The notes beneath the pieces were generated by a model. The model saw nothing but the letters and a program-made list of their open reading frames with translations, did no database searches and had not been told where the DNA came from. Shown here in pieces: positions 18,738 to 28,419 of a stretch of DNA of 64,000 bases. Each line of letters begins with the position of its first letter. Positions within the stretch are counted from its first letter, which is position 1. The stretch comes from Labilibaculum sp. GTDB taxonomy: Bacteria > Bacteroidota > Bacteroidia > Bacteroidales > Marinifilaceae. A program made the translations under genes and the position numbers. Location: NCBI RefSeq assembly GCF_963664555.1, contig NZ_OY761461.1, positions 3,348,001 to 3,412,000 on the forward strand. The letters are read 5' to 3'.

Positions 18738-21095
18738 TTACTGTTTCCCAAAAATTATTTTTCCCTGATTATCCAAAATCAATTTACCATCAACAACTTC
18801 CTGTGTTTGCGGATCTTTAAAGCCTTTAATCAGAGGCGTTTTTCCCTGAGTTGCCAATGATTTTATTTGGGCTTCGCTGAGTTTTTTCTCCATAAAAACA
18901 AAAGGAACAATAAACCTGCAGCCATTTCGGTAATTGGAGCAACCATAGGCAGCATTCCCCTTTAATAGTGTACCTGTTTTGCAAAGCGGACAAGTCCATG
19001 ATTCTGCTTCCCCGGCTATAAACTCGATACTGAAATCGGGTGTTAAGCCTAATTGTCCATTTTGCTTTTTCCCATCAATTTCGAATCCCTTAATTTTAGG
19101 CGTTATTTTTTTCAGTACCAATGCCTCAACCTGCTTATCGGTTAATTTCTTTCCTTCAAATTCAAAAGGAATAAGAATTTTACATCCATTTCCCCAATTG
19201 GAGCATCCCCAGGCATTATTGCCTTTTAAAATCTTCCCTTCTCCGCATTTAGGACAAATTAATTCCTTCTTGGTTGCTGGTTTTGCCTTTGCTTTTTTCT
19301 TTTCTTTTTCCTTCTCCTCATCAATCACTTCAATTTGACTGATATTTTTCCGCGATTTTACGTCCCAAACAATTCCTACAACCATATTCTTCAATTCGGC
19401 CATAAACTGATTTACTTCGTAGTTGCCCAGCTCAATTTCCCGAAGCTTCTTTTCCCATTGTCCGGTAAGTTCTGCCGATTTTAGCAGTTCATTCTGAATC
19501 GTATCAATTAACTGAATTCCGGTAACAGTAGCCTCGAGTCGTTTCTTGTCTCTTTTAATGTACTTTCTTTTAAACAGAGTCTCAATAATATTCGCCCGGG
19601 TGGAAGGACGGCCAATTCCGTTCTCTTTCATTAAATCCCTTAACTCATCATCATCGACCTGTTTGCCGGCGGTTTCCATGGCACGAAGCAAAGTTGCTTC
19701 CGAATAATATTTAGGAGCCTGCGTCTGTTTCTCGGCCAAATCGGGCGTATGTTCTCCACTCTCCCCTTTCACAAAATCAGGAAGAATAACTCCATCGCCA
19801 ATATTACCGTCTTTAGCATATAAAACGCGCCATCCTGGTTCCAAAATCTGTTTCCCGGTTGCTTTAAAATCTATGGTGGTCACCTTTCCCAAAACGGTGG
19901 TATTACTCACTTTACAATCCGGATAGAATACCGAAATAAACCGTCGGGTTACAATATCGTAAACCTGTTTCTCATCATACGACAAAGTCCCAGGCACAAC
20001 ACCTGTTGGAATAATGGCATGGTGATCGGTCACCTTTTTATCATCAAAAACCTTCTTCGATTTTTTTATTTTGGCTTTTAAAAGAGGCTCGGTAAATTCG
20101 CTAAATGATGTTAGCTTTTGAAGAATTCCCGGAATCTTTTTGTACAAATCATCGGTAAGGTAAGTTGTATCAACTCTTGGGTAAGTGGTTAGTTTCTTCT
20201 CGTACAAACTTTGAATCATTCGCAGCGTATCTTCTGCCGAAAAACCCAGTTTCCGGTTACAATCTACCTGCAATGAGGTTAAATCATATAATCTGGGAGG
20301 TAATTCTGTTCCACTCTTTTTCTCGACCGATACAATTTCGAATGGTTCCGAATTAATTTTATCAAGAAACTCAATCCCTTGCTCTTTTTGTTCAAACCGA
20401 CCATGAGTCGCAGCAAAACTCACATCACGATAAGTGGTTTTTAGTTCCCAATAAGTTTGAGGAATAAAATTATCAATCTCTTTTTGGCGATTCACAATCA
20501 AAGCCAAAGTAGGTGTTTGCACACGGCCAATTGAAAGTACCGACTTACCATTCGCATATTTAAGTGTGTAAAGTCGTGTTGCATTAATTCCCAACAGCCA
20601 GTCTCCAATGGATCTTGATGATCCAGCAGCGTATAACTTATCAAACTCCTTGCTGTCACGTAAATTATTAAAGCCATCACGAATAGCCTCTTCCGTTAGA
20701 GATGAAATCCAAAGTCGTTTAACAGGCACCTTACACTTAGCTTTGTGCAAAACCCATCGTTGAATCACTTCCCCTTCTATTCCTGCATCACCACAGTTTA
20801 TCACTTCGGTGGCATTTGCAATTAGCTTTTTAAGAGTGTCGAATTGTTTCTGAACGCCTTTATCAGGAATTACCCGAATTCCAAAACGCGGAGGAATAAT
20901 TGGCAAATCGTTTAAATGCCAGTATTTCCAATTAAGATCGTATTCATGAGGTTCTTTCAAGCCACACAGATGACCAAAAGTCCACGATATTTGATATCCG
21001 CTTCCTTCGTAATATCCATCCTTTTTACTTTTGGCACCTAATATTAGGGCAATTTCACGTGCTACACTTGGTTTCTCAGCTATACAAACTATCAT
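18738..21095 (-). CDS. topB: DNA topoisomerase III
   Basis: A 785-residue type IA topoisomerase that relaxes and decatenates single-strand-containing DNA. It has an N-terminal TOPRIM domain (VCIAEKPSVAREIA, NCGDAGIEGE), the active-site Tyr in KLTTYPRVDTTYLT and the conserved GIGRPSTRANII. The C-terminal tail after a Lys-rich linker has two related zinc-finger-like modules, at about 617-650 (CPKCGEGKILKGNNAWGCS) and 700-735 (CPLCKTGTLLKGNAAYGCS), each ending in a PF(E/V)F motif. Such tails are common in Bacteroidota TopB. The start is the ATG at 21095. Confidence 0.96.
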   Translation of the reverse strand: MIVCIAEKPSVAREIALILGAKSKKDGYYEGSGYQISWTFGHLCGLKEPHEYDLNWKYWHLNDLPIIPPRFGIRVIPDKGVQKQFDTLKKLIANATEVINCGDAGIEGEVIQRWVLHKAKCKVPVKRLWISSLTEEAIRDGFNNLRDSKEFDKLYAAGSSRSIGDWLLGINATRLYTLKYANGKSVLSIGRVQTPTLALIVNRQKEIDNFIPQTYWELKTTYRDVSFAATHGRFEQKEQGIEFLDKINSEPFEIVSVEKKSGTELPPRLYDLTSLQVDCNRKLGFSAEDTLRMIQSLYEKKLTTYPRVDTTYLTDDLYKKIPGILQKLTSFSEFTEPLLKAKIKKSKKVFDDKKVTDHHAIIPTGVVPGTLSYDEKQVYDIVTRRFISVFYPDCKVSNTTVLGKVTTIDFKATGKQILEPGWRVLYAKDGNIGDGVILPDFVKGESGEHTPDLAEKQTQAPKYYSEATLLRAMETAGKQVDDDELRDLMKENGIGRPSTRANIIETLFKRKYIKRDKKRLEATVTGIQLIDTIQNELLKSAELTGQWEKKLREIELGNYEVNQFMAELKNMVVGIVWDVKSRKNISQIEVIDEEKEKEKKKAKAKPATKKELICPKCGEGKILKGNNAWGCSNWGNGCKILIPFEFEGKKLTDKQVEALVLKKITPKIKGFEIDGKKQNGQLGLTPDFSIEFIAGEAESWTCPLCKTGTLLKGNAAYGCSNYRNGCRFIVPFVFMEKKLSEAQIKSLATQGKTPLIKGFKDPQTQEVVDGKLILDNQGKIIFGKQ

Positions 21096-21197
21096 GCTTT
21101 ACTCCTCTTGTTTTTTAGGCAATATATTCTTGAACATTTTACAAAAAATCAGATTCCTGATTTTTGGAACCAAACAATTTATTCTGTAATATAATTT

Positions 21198-21602
21198 TTA
21201 TTCATTTCTTTCCCACTTTATCCACTTTTCAACCATCGTGAACAATTCTATTTTTGAAACCGGTTTTAACAGAAAATCGTCCATTCCTGCTTCCGCAGAT
21301 TTCACATCATCATCAGAAAATGCATTTGCTGTCATGGCAATAATTGGTCTGTCGAACCCATTCTCCCGCAATGCAACGGTTGCCTGATAACCATCTATAA
21401 TAGGCATTTGCAAATCCATAAACACCATCAAAACAGATTCTTTATTTTTCTGATAAAAATCAAGAGCTTCCCGACCATTTTTCACCCAATCGGTAGGAAT
21501 ATTATCCATTTCCAACAGACGAGATATAATTTTACCATTCACGAAATCGTCCTCTACCAAGAGTATTCTACCATTATCAAGTTTAGGCTTTTCTTCGTCC
21601 AT
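21198..21602 (-). CDS. Stand-alone receiver domain protein
   Basis: A single CheY-like receiver of 134 residues with no output domain. The acidic pair is in ILLVEDD, the phospho-acceptor Asp in FMDLQMPIIDG, Thr in IAMTANAF and Lys in FLLKPVSK. The sequence resembles receivers that end hybrid histidine kinases, so it may act in a phosphorelay or have split from such a protein. No kinase is adjacent. I chose the ATG at 21602; a TTG at 21626 would add eight residues. Confidence 0.85.
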   Translation of the reverse strand: MDEEKPKLDNGRILLVEDDFVNGKIISRLLEMDNIPTDWVKNGREALDFYQKNKESVLMVFMDLQMPIIDGYQATVALRENGFDRPIIAMTANAFSDDDVKSAEAGMDDFLLKPVSKIELFTMVEKWIKWERNE

Positions 21603-21667
21603 TATTTCAATTTTATTAGTATTCAATGTAAATATGTATTGTTTTATTCAATTATCATATTAAATAA

Positions 21668-24600
21668 CTAAAACAAGTATTTAAATTCGATTGAAAGAAT
21701 ATCATCTTCGATTGAATGGCTAAAATTAGCAGTAATTACCATTAATTTATAAGGTGCAAGCCAAATTCCTCCGCCATATCCATGGTGCCATTTACTAGAA
21801 CTCTCATTATCAACCCATACCTTACCAAAATCATTAAAACCCAAAATACCCACTTCACCTCCCAAAAAATAAGATTTAAAACGAGCAATGCGAAGTCTTA
21901 AATCAGTGTTTTGAAATACAATATCATCTCCTGCGAACCGATCCTGACGATATCCTCTTAAATTTGATTTTAAACCTAATTTATTCGCCTGATAAAATGA
22001 ATACCCATTACTGTTATGACTGGCACCGGTCCTTACCGCCAATATTGTTCTTTGAGGTCTGCCAAAACTAACATACATTCGCATATCAGTCTCCATTTTA
22101 TAAAAATTATCATCATTACTCTCCAATCCCTTATAGTATTTCCAACTGGATAACCAATAAATTCCTCTTGCGGGAAGCACCATATTGTCCCTTGAATCCC
22201 ACAAATAATTGATACTAAGTCCTAAATATCTTCTGGTATTAAAATCAGTTAAACGATTTAAATCATTATCTGGATTGGTAAAATCGGTTATGAAACGATT
22301 TGGTGTGGCTTTCAACTCCAGTTGTTGATAAAATGATCCAATTGAAATAAAATGGTTCTCCCCAACTTGTTGTTTTAATTGTGGATGAATAAAAAACTGA
22401 GCCATTCTAATCCTATTATAAGCATCATCATCGGTTTTGGATTTTTCTGTTTCATTTCCCAATCCGTAATAGTAGCCCTGAAAATTAGGTGTATTATAAT
22501 GAATATCTGCCAGAAAATCAGTTTTTCGAAACACCTGCTTAAACTCACCGGAATATTTTAACTCTACCGATGGATATGCAAATGCATAATTAACAATAAA
22601 TTTATGAAATGATCCATATGGTTCTTTCTTAAACCCCTGGTTTTTAACATTCACACCAGCTCCTAAAACCAAACCATCATCACTAATGAAATTAAGGTTG
22701 GCACCAGGACTTACAACATTATACTTAAATGCTTTTCTATCGTATGAATTTACTTCAGAACTTTTCCCGAATCTCTTCTTGTAAGCTCCATCTCCCTTAA
22801 CAATAGTTTTTGGTTTGTCGTAAATAAGCAGATTTCGTTTCCCGGTATCTGCCAGTTTAAACTTATCTTTTCCTTTTCCTCCGATAATCCGAAGTTTCAC
22901 TCCATTTTTGTTATTTCCATTTACCTTAAACTTATCTTTTCCATCGAGGCCAAAAATTCTCACCTCATTGGTTTCATCCTTGCTAAAAGTTCTACGAAAT
23001 AACAGTTCCTTTTTATTCCCTTTACTACTCAACCGATAACTTTCAACAATTAATTTTCCATTTTCAATCCATTTAATTTCAAAACTCTCGCTATCATTCG
23101 TACCTACCACATCAACTTCTTTTGCCAAAAAATTATAAAACTCCTCTGCCAATGCTGGTAACTGATCTCTTCGAGCCTTTAGTTTTTGCGTAATTTCGTC
23201 ACCCGAAATTGCATAAACTTCCTGTGGCAAACCTTTAACCGATTCTTGAATAACATCATCGCTTAATTTTCTTTGAAGTTCCTTTGCCATTTCAATCCAA
23301 TCATTTTTATCCTTGGATTGTAAAAAATTTCGATCAAAATAACGGGCATTAAAACCCAGTCCTACCACATTTTCTACAACTGAATCGAATGATTGAAATT
23401 TAGGCATAGCCCATTTTCTTCGAATCAACCAGGGAATTGCTCCATCGCTAAAGAAAAAAGCCTGATCGCGGTCTCTTGGAATCGGCCTCGCAATTGTTTT
23501 GCCATCTTTTTTGAAGGTTGCCCACCTCCACTGATCATCGTGCCGATCCCAGTCATTTAAAAAGATATCGAATAAACGGGCTCGCAGCACAGCAGTTTCA
23601 TCAATCTGAAGGTCTGAATTTTTGAATCTCTTTTTAAGCAACTTATCTGTTCCTAAAATATCATGAGAGTTCCCAAAATTATCCATATCAGATACATCGC
23701 CGTTGGGACGCTCTTCGAAAAGAAACAATTCATTCTTAAAACCATCCTGATAAATTCCAAAGCGGGGATCATCGGGAACATAAACAATTTTTGGATTGGT
23801 ATGATAAACACCTACTGCTTTCGCCATTTTTGGAACAGCTAAAGCTGCATAAGGATAAGATTCGGAAATTCCATCCTGAACAATTTTGGCAGCAAAGGTT
23901 CCTTCCAATCCAGGAGGAATTGCTTTCTCGGTATACTTCTCTACCGAGCGTAACACATATTGTTTCCCATCTTTGGCCTCTAACCTTAAAGATCTGGTTT
24001 GCTGTCCTCCTCCTCTTTTCAAAATTTTCAGTCCACCTTTTTCCGTTGCGATATCAAAAACCGGAACTGTTATAGGCACAGCCCAATCCTTTCGGTAATT
24101 CTGCCCCAAAATTTTCGTTTTTAATCTTCCATCTGTTTCATAAAACGTACTTGCAGCAACAGTTATAGTACTATCCGAATAATCAATCTCTTTGTATCTG
24201 CTAATTAAATCTTCCTTTGTAGGAACATGCTTAGTATATAGTTTTTCCCTAAATGCCAGATGAGGTTCTTTCTCTCCTTCAGCACCCACCGACCAAAATT
24301 CCAGCCAAACCTCATCATTTGAGTAAAAATTAATTCGCGAGAAACCAACCTCACGCATAGCTATATCCATTTTATTTTTAGACACGTAGTCACTCTTGCT
24401 CCCCGAACCTGAAACAATAAAAAAGGAATCATCCTTTTTAGCGAATTGCAAGCTGTTATCATGAGCTGCAACAACAACAATGTTATCGTATCCCACACCA
24501 ATTTTTCGAGACATATACCTCATCTGTTTGTAAAAAGGGTAGGCAAAATCCTGCGGCGTTCCAAAAAGTTTCCGATACAATTCTACCGGACCGGGAAAAG

Positions 24601-25282
24601 CAAAATTTCCTCCATGCTTTCCTGCACTGTAAATAGGATGATGCGTGGCAAATACAATTTTCTTATTCTTATTTCTTTTTATGGCATCATTTAATAGAAT
24701 TAAAAAATCATCATTGCTTTCCAAACCACACTCCGACTCTGGTTTATCTCCCAAGTGTAGCCACCACTGTGAATCCACAATCAGTAAAACCACTTCATCC
24801 GTTAAGTCAATCTCTACAGGGCCGGGACAACCTCCCGAAGGAAGAAAAACATCTCCCCGATCCAAATAATCCTCTACAAATGTTTCGGTATTCTGTATGG
24901 CTTCCCATCCATGACGTCGTCCCTCGTTCCATTCTTTTTCGCCCGGAATAAAAACAAGTTGTCCTTTAAAATCCTTTAATGAATTTAACAATTTTATTAC
25001 ATCCGAATTCTCTGCGTCTATATCCTCTAATTCATCCTCTAAATATCCTTTCGGGAAAGTGTTGCCTAAAAATACGAGTGTCCCTTTCTGCCCAACTTCA
25101 TTCATTTGACCTTTTAGCATGTCGATATTTGAATCAACAATGGCAGCTTCGCCAACATCACCGATAAAAAAAATGGAATGATCGAGCAATGTTGATGCAG
25201 GAGCTTCCGGCAACTTAGTATTTTGAGCAAATACAGTATTTATTGAAATGAAAACACTGATATATAATAAAATCCTCTTCAT
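21668..25282 (-). CDS. Metallophosphoesterase with outer-membrane beta-barrel (1204 aa)
   Basis: An exported protein with signal peptide MKRILLYISVFISINTVFAQ. Residues about 30-330 form a calcineurin-like phosphoesterase (FIGDVGEAA, VFLGNTFPKG, ATHHPIYSAGKHGG, VVVAAHDNSLQF). Residues about 400-660 contain a segment with YVLRSVEKY, FLNDWDRHDDQW and PIPRDRDQAFF, which resembles the metal/ATP-binding pattern of atypical kinases (inference). The C-terminal 350 residues are a 12-16 strand beta-barrel of the Omp85/surface-antigen type (NTRRYLGLSINYLWDSRDN, GYRQDRFAGDD, ending IEFKYLF with a terminal Phe). The reading frame is open upstream, but the ATG at 25282 starts the signal peptide. The substrate is unknown. 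The phosphoesterase and barrel domains are certain. Confidence 0.85.
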   Translation of the reverse strand: MKRILLYISVFISINTVFAQNTKLPEAPASTLLDHSIFFIGDVGEAAIVDSNIDMLKGQMNEVGQKGTLVFLGNTFPKGYLEDELEDIDAENSDVIKLLNSLKDFKGQLVFIPGEKEWNEGRRHGWEAIQNTETFVEDYLDRGDVFLPSGGCPGPVEIDLTDEVVLLIVDSQWWLHLGDKPESECGLESNDDFLILLNDAIKRNKNKKIVFATHHPIYSAGKHGGNFAFPGPVELYRKLFGTPQDFAYPFYKQMRYMSRKIGVGYDNIVVVAAHDNSLQFAKKDDSFFIVSGSGSKSDYVSKNKMDIAMREVGFSRINFYSNDEVWLEFWSVGAEGEKEPHLAFREKLYTKHVPTKEDLISRYKEIDYSDSTITVAASTFYETDGRLKTKILGQNYRKDWAVPITVPVFDIATEKGGLKILKRGGGQQTRSLRLEAKDGKQYVLRSVEKYTEKAIPPGLEGTFAAKIVQDGISESYPYAALAVPKMAKAVGVYHTNPKIVYVPDDPRFGIYQDGFKNELFLFEERPNGDVSDMDNFGNSHDILGTDKLLKKRFKNSDLQIDETAVLRARLFDIFLNDWDRHDDQWRWATFKKDGKTIARPIPRDRDQAFFFSDGAIPWLIRRKWAMPKFQSFDSVVENVVGLGFNARYFDRNFLQSKDKNDWIEMAKELQRKLSDDVIQESVKGLPQEVYAISGDEITQKLKARRDQLPALAEEFYNFLAKEVDVVGTNDSESFEIKWIENGKLIVESYRLSSKGNKKELLFRRTFSKDETNEVRIFGLDGKDKFKVNGNNKNGVKLRIIGGKGKDKFKLADTGKRNLLIYDKPKTIVKGDGAYKKRFGKSSEVNSYDRKAFKYNVVSPGANLNFISDDGLVLGAGVNVKNQGFKKEPYGSFHKFIVNYAFAYPSVELKYSGEFKQVFRKTDFLADIHYNTPNFQGYYYGLGNETEKSKTDDDAYNRIRMAQFFIHPQLKQQVGENHFISIGSFYQQLELKATPNRFITDFTNPDNDLNRLTDFNTRRYLGLSINYLWDSRDNMVLPARGIYWLSSWKYYKGLESNDDNFYKMETDMRMYVSFGRPQRTILAVRTGASHNSNGYSFYQANKLGLKSNLRGYRQDRFAGDDIVFQNTDLRLRIARFKSYFLGGEVGILGFNDFGKVWVDNESSSKWHHGYGGGIWLAPYKLMVITANFSHSIEDDILSIEFKYLF

Positions 25283-25322
25283 CGTATTATTAAAATTTAA
25301 GATACATTCATCAAATTGCAAT

Positions 25323-26255
25323 TTATTTACGGTAGCTGAACCGGTAGATATTTGCAGCTCTTCCTTTTCCTTCATTGGAAATATACATAGTTCCATCAGG
25401 AGCAAAACAAATTCCTTCCGGCTGTCTAAATAGCTTGCGTTTCAATTTCACAATAGCCAAAACATCGCCTTGCGGATTAAGCACCAGTAATAATTTACCA
25501 ACAGATCCTAATACATACAAGTTGTTGCTGATGGGATGCATTGCCACAGCCGATGGTTGAAATGTAACATCTCCCTGCGATGGATTAATACTTTCCAACA
25601 ATGTCACAGAAAAGTTTGTATATCCATCAAAATCAAGAATTCTCCTTATTTGTTCCTGATCAATCAAATAGGCCGGACAATCAGATAATTTATTTGAGTC
25701 AAGTGAATACTTATAAATTGCTCTTTTCCCTTTAAAATCATTATTAATGCCGGGTTTTCCTTTGCATGCAACAAGAAGACTATTGCTTTGGGAATCATAA
25801 CCTAAACCTTCAGTATCGTTTCCTGCATTTAATTGTGTTTTAATTTTCACAGATAAAATATCCTCACTTTTCATATGATCAACTGCAAAAATGTTTCCAT
25901 CTGACCGCAATACAAAAACCTGATCACCTACAACTTCAATGCCTTCATAATCTCCCGATTTATCAAATACATATTTTTTCGTAATCTCTTTCTTCTTTAG
26001 ACTGTACTTGTAAATAATTCCTTTCTCATCGTTCACACAAAGTAAACTGTGATCATTATAATAAGATAATCCTGAAATCTCTCTTAGCTCATCTTTCAAA
26101 TCATATTTCTCATCAGCGTCCATTAAAGAGTAAGGAAATTGATAGGTAGAATCCAATTCATATACCATTTTTAAATCAGCAGATTTCTGCTTACACGATT
26201 CAAAAAAGGCTAGAAAACTTGGAAGAATAATAAAGAAAATTAAAAATCTGTTCAT
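25323..26255 (-). CDS. SdiA-regulated-type beta-propeller lipoprotein
   Basis: A 310-residue lipoprotein: a hydrophobic N-terminus ending in the lipobox-like FFESC with Cys at 21. The mature part has NHL/beta-propeller-like blades (REISGLSYYNDHSLLCVND, GDYEGIEVVGDQVFVLRS, LFRQPEGICFAPDGTMYISNEG), the pattern of the SdiA-regulated family (PF06977). It is 40 bp upstream of the phosphoesterase/barrel gene on the same strand and probably in the same transcript. The function of the family is not established; a periplasmic or surface-bound binding protein is likely. Confidence 0.85.
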   Translation of the reverse strand: MNRFLIFFIILPSFLAFFESCKQKSADLKMVYELDSTYQFPYSLMDADEKYDLKDELREISGLSYYNDHSLLCVNDEKGIIYKYSLKKKEITKKYVFDKSGDYEGIEVVGDQVFVLRSDGNIFAVDHMKSEDILSVKIKTQLNAGNDTEGLGYDSQSNSLLVACKGKPGINNDFKGKRAIYKYSLDSNKLSDCPAYLIDQEQIRRILDFDGYTNFSVTLLESINPSQGDVTFQPSAVAMHPISNNLYVLGSVGKLLLVLNPQGDVLAIVKLKRKLFRQPEGICFAPDGTMYISNEGKGRAANIYRFSYRK

Positions 26256-26434
26256 TATTTGAAAGTATCTTTTGCGGATTTAATAGGAACTTAAAATTAC
26301 ATAAATAAGGCTCAATTCCCAACAAAAAAGAGGAAAGCAAGGCATTATTATAAATTTTTCAAATCGTTTTCCACTATAATGACTATATTTATTCATTGCA
26401 ATTTCATTTAGTCAACATTAGAAAAAAAAGAGAA

Positions 26435-27628
26435 ATGAATATCATCCATGAAGCGGAAACATTTGTTACTAATTTAATCGAAAGTACCCACCAACCTATC
26501 TTTACCTATCACAATTTGGAACATACTCAAAATGTGGTTAAACAAGCAAAAAAAATCGGGTTGGAAACAGGATTATCTCCCGACGAAATGGAAAATCTCA
26601 TTTTAGCAGCCTGGTTTCATGACACCGGTTACTATGAAAACTTTGCTAAACATGAAGAAATAAGCGCTGCACATGCCAGAAAATTTCTCGAAGAAAAAAA
26701 TTACCCTGAGGAAAAAATAAAACAAATAACTGAAGCTATTTTACACACAAAGATGCCGCACCTTCCTTGTGATGAAAAAATATGTAATGTTCTTTGCGAT
26801 GCCGATTTACACCACTTATCAACAAAGGATTACATAAAAATATCCGAAAAACTGAGAGAAGAAAGAAGTCGAATTCTTCACCACGACATTCACCCTAAAT
26901 TGTATTGGGAAGAAACCTTGCGTTTTTTAAAAGATCATCATTATCATACCAATTACGGCAAAAAAACTTTGGCTAAAAAGAAAGAGGTGAATTATCAAAA
27001 AGTAGTTGAGAAAGTAGCTGGTTTTCAGTCTAAAGAAATAAAGAAACTTACCGAAATGGTAAGCAAACTGGAACAACAAAACATAAAATTGAAAACTCCG
27101 CAGCGTGGCATTGAAACCATGTTTAAAGTAACTTCAAGAAATCAGATTAATTTAAGTTCCATTGCCGATAAAAAAGCCAACTTAATGATCTCTGTCAATT
27201 CAATCATCATCTCGGCCATCTTCTTTATTTTCAAAAATATAATGGATGTTCCTCATTTTATTATCCCTTGTGTTATTCTTTTGATAGTATGTTTGTTCAC
27301 CATTACGTATTCTGTATTGGCAACCCGGCCTATTGTTACGTCAGGAACATTCTCGCAGGAAGACATCAAAAAGAAGAGAGTAAATTTAATGTTTTTCGGA
27401 AATTTCCATAAAATGGCTCTTACCGATTATTCAGACGCATTAAAAGGAATGATGTCGGATTACGATGACCTGTATGACAGTTTAATAAGAGACCAATATT
27501 TTCTGGGGAAGGTTTTGGGTAGAAAATATCGTTTTTTACGAATTTCCTATACCATATTTATGTTTGGCCTCATCTTTTCTGTTCTAACATTTATTCTGGC
27601 TGCAATTTACCAACCAATGGTTTGGTAA
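26435..27628 (+). CDS. HD-domain protein fused to a PycTM (Pycsar-effector-type) membrane module
   Basis: 397 residues. The N-terminal HD phosphohydrolase domain has H30 in YHNLEHTQ, the HD pair H62-D63 in WFHDTGYY and a later Asp in CDADLHH. A Lys-rich coiled coil follows at about 175-225. The C-terminal half matches the DUF5706/PycTM type: SSIADKKANLMISVN leads into a hydrophobic hairpin (about 245-300), then a soluble stretch and a final transmembrane helix near 375. PycTM proteins act as membrane-disrupting effectors in Pycsar anti-phage systems, activated by cCMP or cUMP (established for other members). No cyclase gene is adjacent, so defence is uncertain here. The ATG at 26435 was chosen over a TTG 39 bp upstream. 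Confidence 0.85.
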   Translation: MNIIHEAETFVTNLIESTHQPIFTYHNLEHTQNVVKQAKKIGLETGLSPDEMENLILAAWFHDTGYYENFAKHEEISAAHARKFLEEKNYPEEKIKQITEAILHTKMPHLPCDEKICNVLCDADLHHLSTKDYIKISEKLREERSRILHHDIHPKLYWEETLRFLKDHHYHTNYGKKTLAKKKEVNYQKVVEKVAGFQSKEIKKLTEMVSKLEQQNIKLKTPQRGIETMFKVTSRNQINLSSIADKKANLMISVNSIIISAIFFIFKNIMDVPHFIIPCVILLIVCLFTITYSVLATRPIVTSGTFSQEDIKKKRVNLMFFGNFHKMALTDYSDALKGMMSDYDDLYDSLIRDQYFLGKVLGRKYRFLRISYTIFMFGLIFSVLTFILAAIYQPMVW

Positions 27629-27669
27629 ATTTTTATTTCAAAATAATCCGTGAAAAGAAATACATAAGC

Positions 27670-27677
27670 TAACTTTG
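27670..27677 (+). promoter_or_regulatory. Bacteroidota -7 box before rsmE (TAACTTTG)
   Basis: TAACTTTG fits TAnnTTTG and lies 33 bp upstream of the rsmE ATG. A matching -33 element was not seen. Confidence 0.45.
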
Positions 27678-27710
27678 CAACATCATGTTTTTTATTACTT
27701 CTGAAAGCTT

Positions 27711-28412
27711 ATGAACTTATTTTATACACCAGATATCCAAAATCAATTTTATCAATTGGATGAAATTGAATCAAAACATTGCATTAGAGTACTTCGGTTA
27801 AAAGAAGAAGATATTATTCATCTTATTGATGGCAAGGGCTCTCTTTACAAAGCAAAAATAATTGATGCTCATCCTAAAAGATGCACCGTTGAGTGCATTG
27901 AAACTCAGAAGGAATTTGGGAAACTGAATTACCAGCTGCACATTGCTCTGGCTCCTACAAAAAATATGGATCGAACAGAATGGTTTATGGAAAAATGCAC
28001 CGAAATTGGTATTCATGAATTCACTCCTCTTCTATGCCAGCACTCTGAGAGAAAGGTTGTGAAACATGAACGTTTGTTCAAAGTAATTACTTCTGCAGTT
28101 AAACAATCGCTTAAAGCTTACCATCCAATTTTAAATGAACAAACCAAATTTTCCGATTTGGTAACATCCCCATTCGATGGAGAAAAATACATAGCTCACT
28201 GCAACGAAGGTGAAAAAACGCATCTGAAAAACCTTTATCAGGCAAAACAAAATGCATTAATCTTAATTGGCCCGGAAGGTGATTTCAGTATTGAGGAAGT
28301 AAATCTGGCTAAAGAAAATGGCTTTAAAGAGATCAGTCTGGGAGAAAGCCGCTTGAGAACAGAAACAGCTGGAGTTGTAGCTTGTAATATCATTAGTTTA
28401 GAAAATCAATAA
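27711..28412 (+). CDS. rsmE: 16S rRNA m3U1498 methyltransferase
   Basis: A 233-residue SPOUT-class SAM-dependent enzyme that methylates N3 of U1498 in 16S rRNA. It has an N-terminal PUA-like region (HCIRVLRLKEEDII), ALAPTKNMDRTEWFMEKCTEIG, CQHSERKVV, the SAM-binding knot motif LIGPEGDFSIEEV and LGESRLRTETA. The length is typical. The next gene starts 7 bp downstream. Confidence 0.97.
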   Translation: MNLFYTPDIQNQFYQLDEIESKHCIRVLRLKEEDIIHLIDGKGSLYKAKIIDAHPKRCTVECIETQKEFGKLNYQLHIALAPTKNMDRTEWFMEKCTEIGIHEFTPLLCQHSERKVVKHERLFKVITSAVKQSLKAYHPILNEQTKFSDLVTSPFDGEKYIAHCNEGEKTHLKNLYQAKQNALILIGPEGDFSIEEVNLAKENGFKEISLGESRLRTETAGVVACNIISLENQ

Positions 28413-28419
28413 TAATTTG

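Noticed and set aside
21603..21626. TTG start of the stand-alone receiver
   Set aside because: The ATG eight codons downstream begins a normal receiver domain and needs no rare start.
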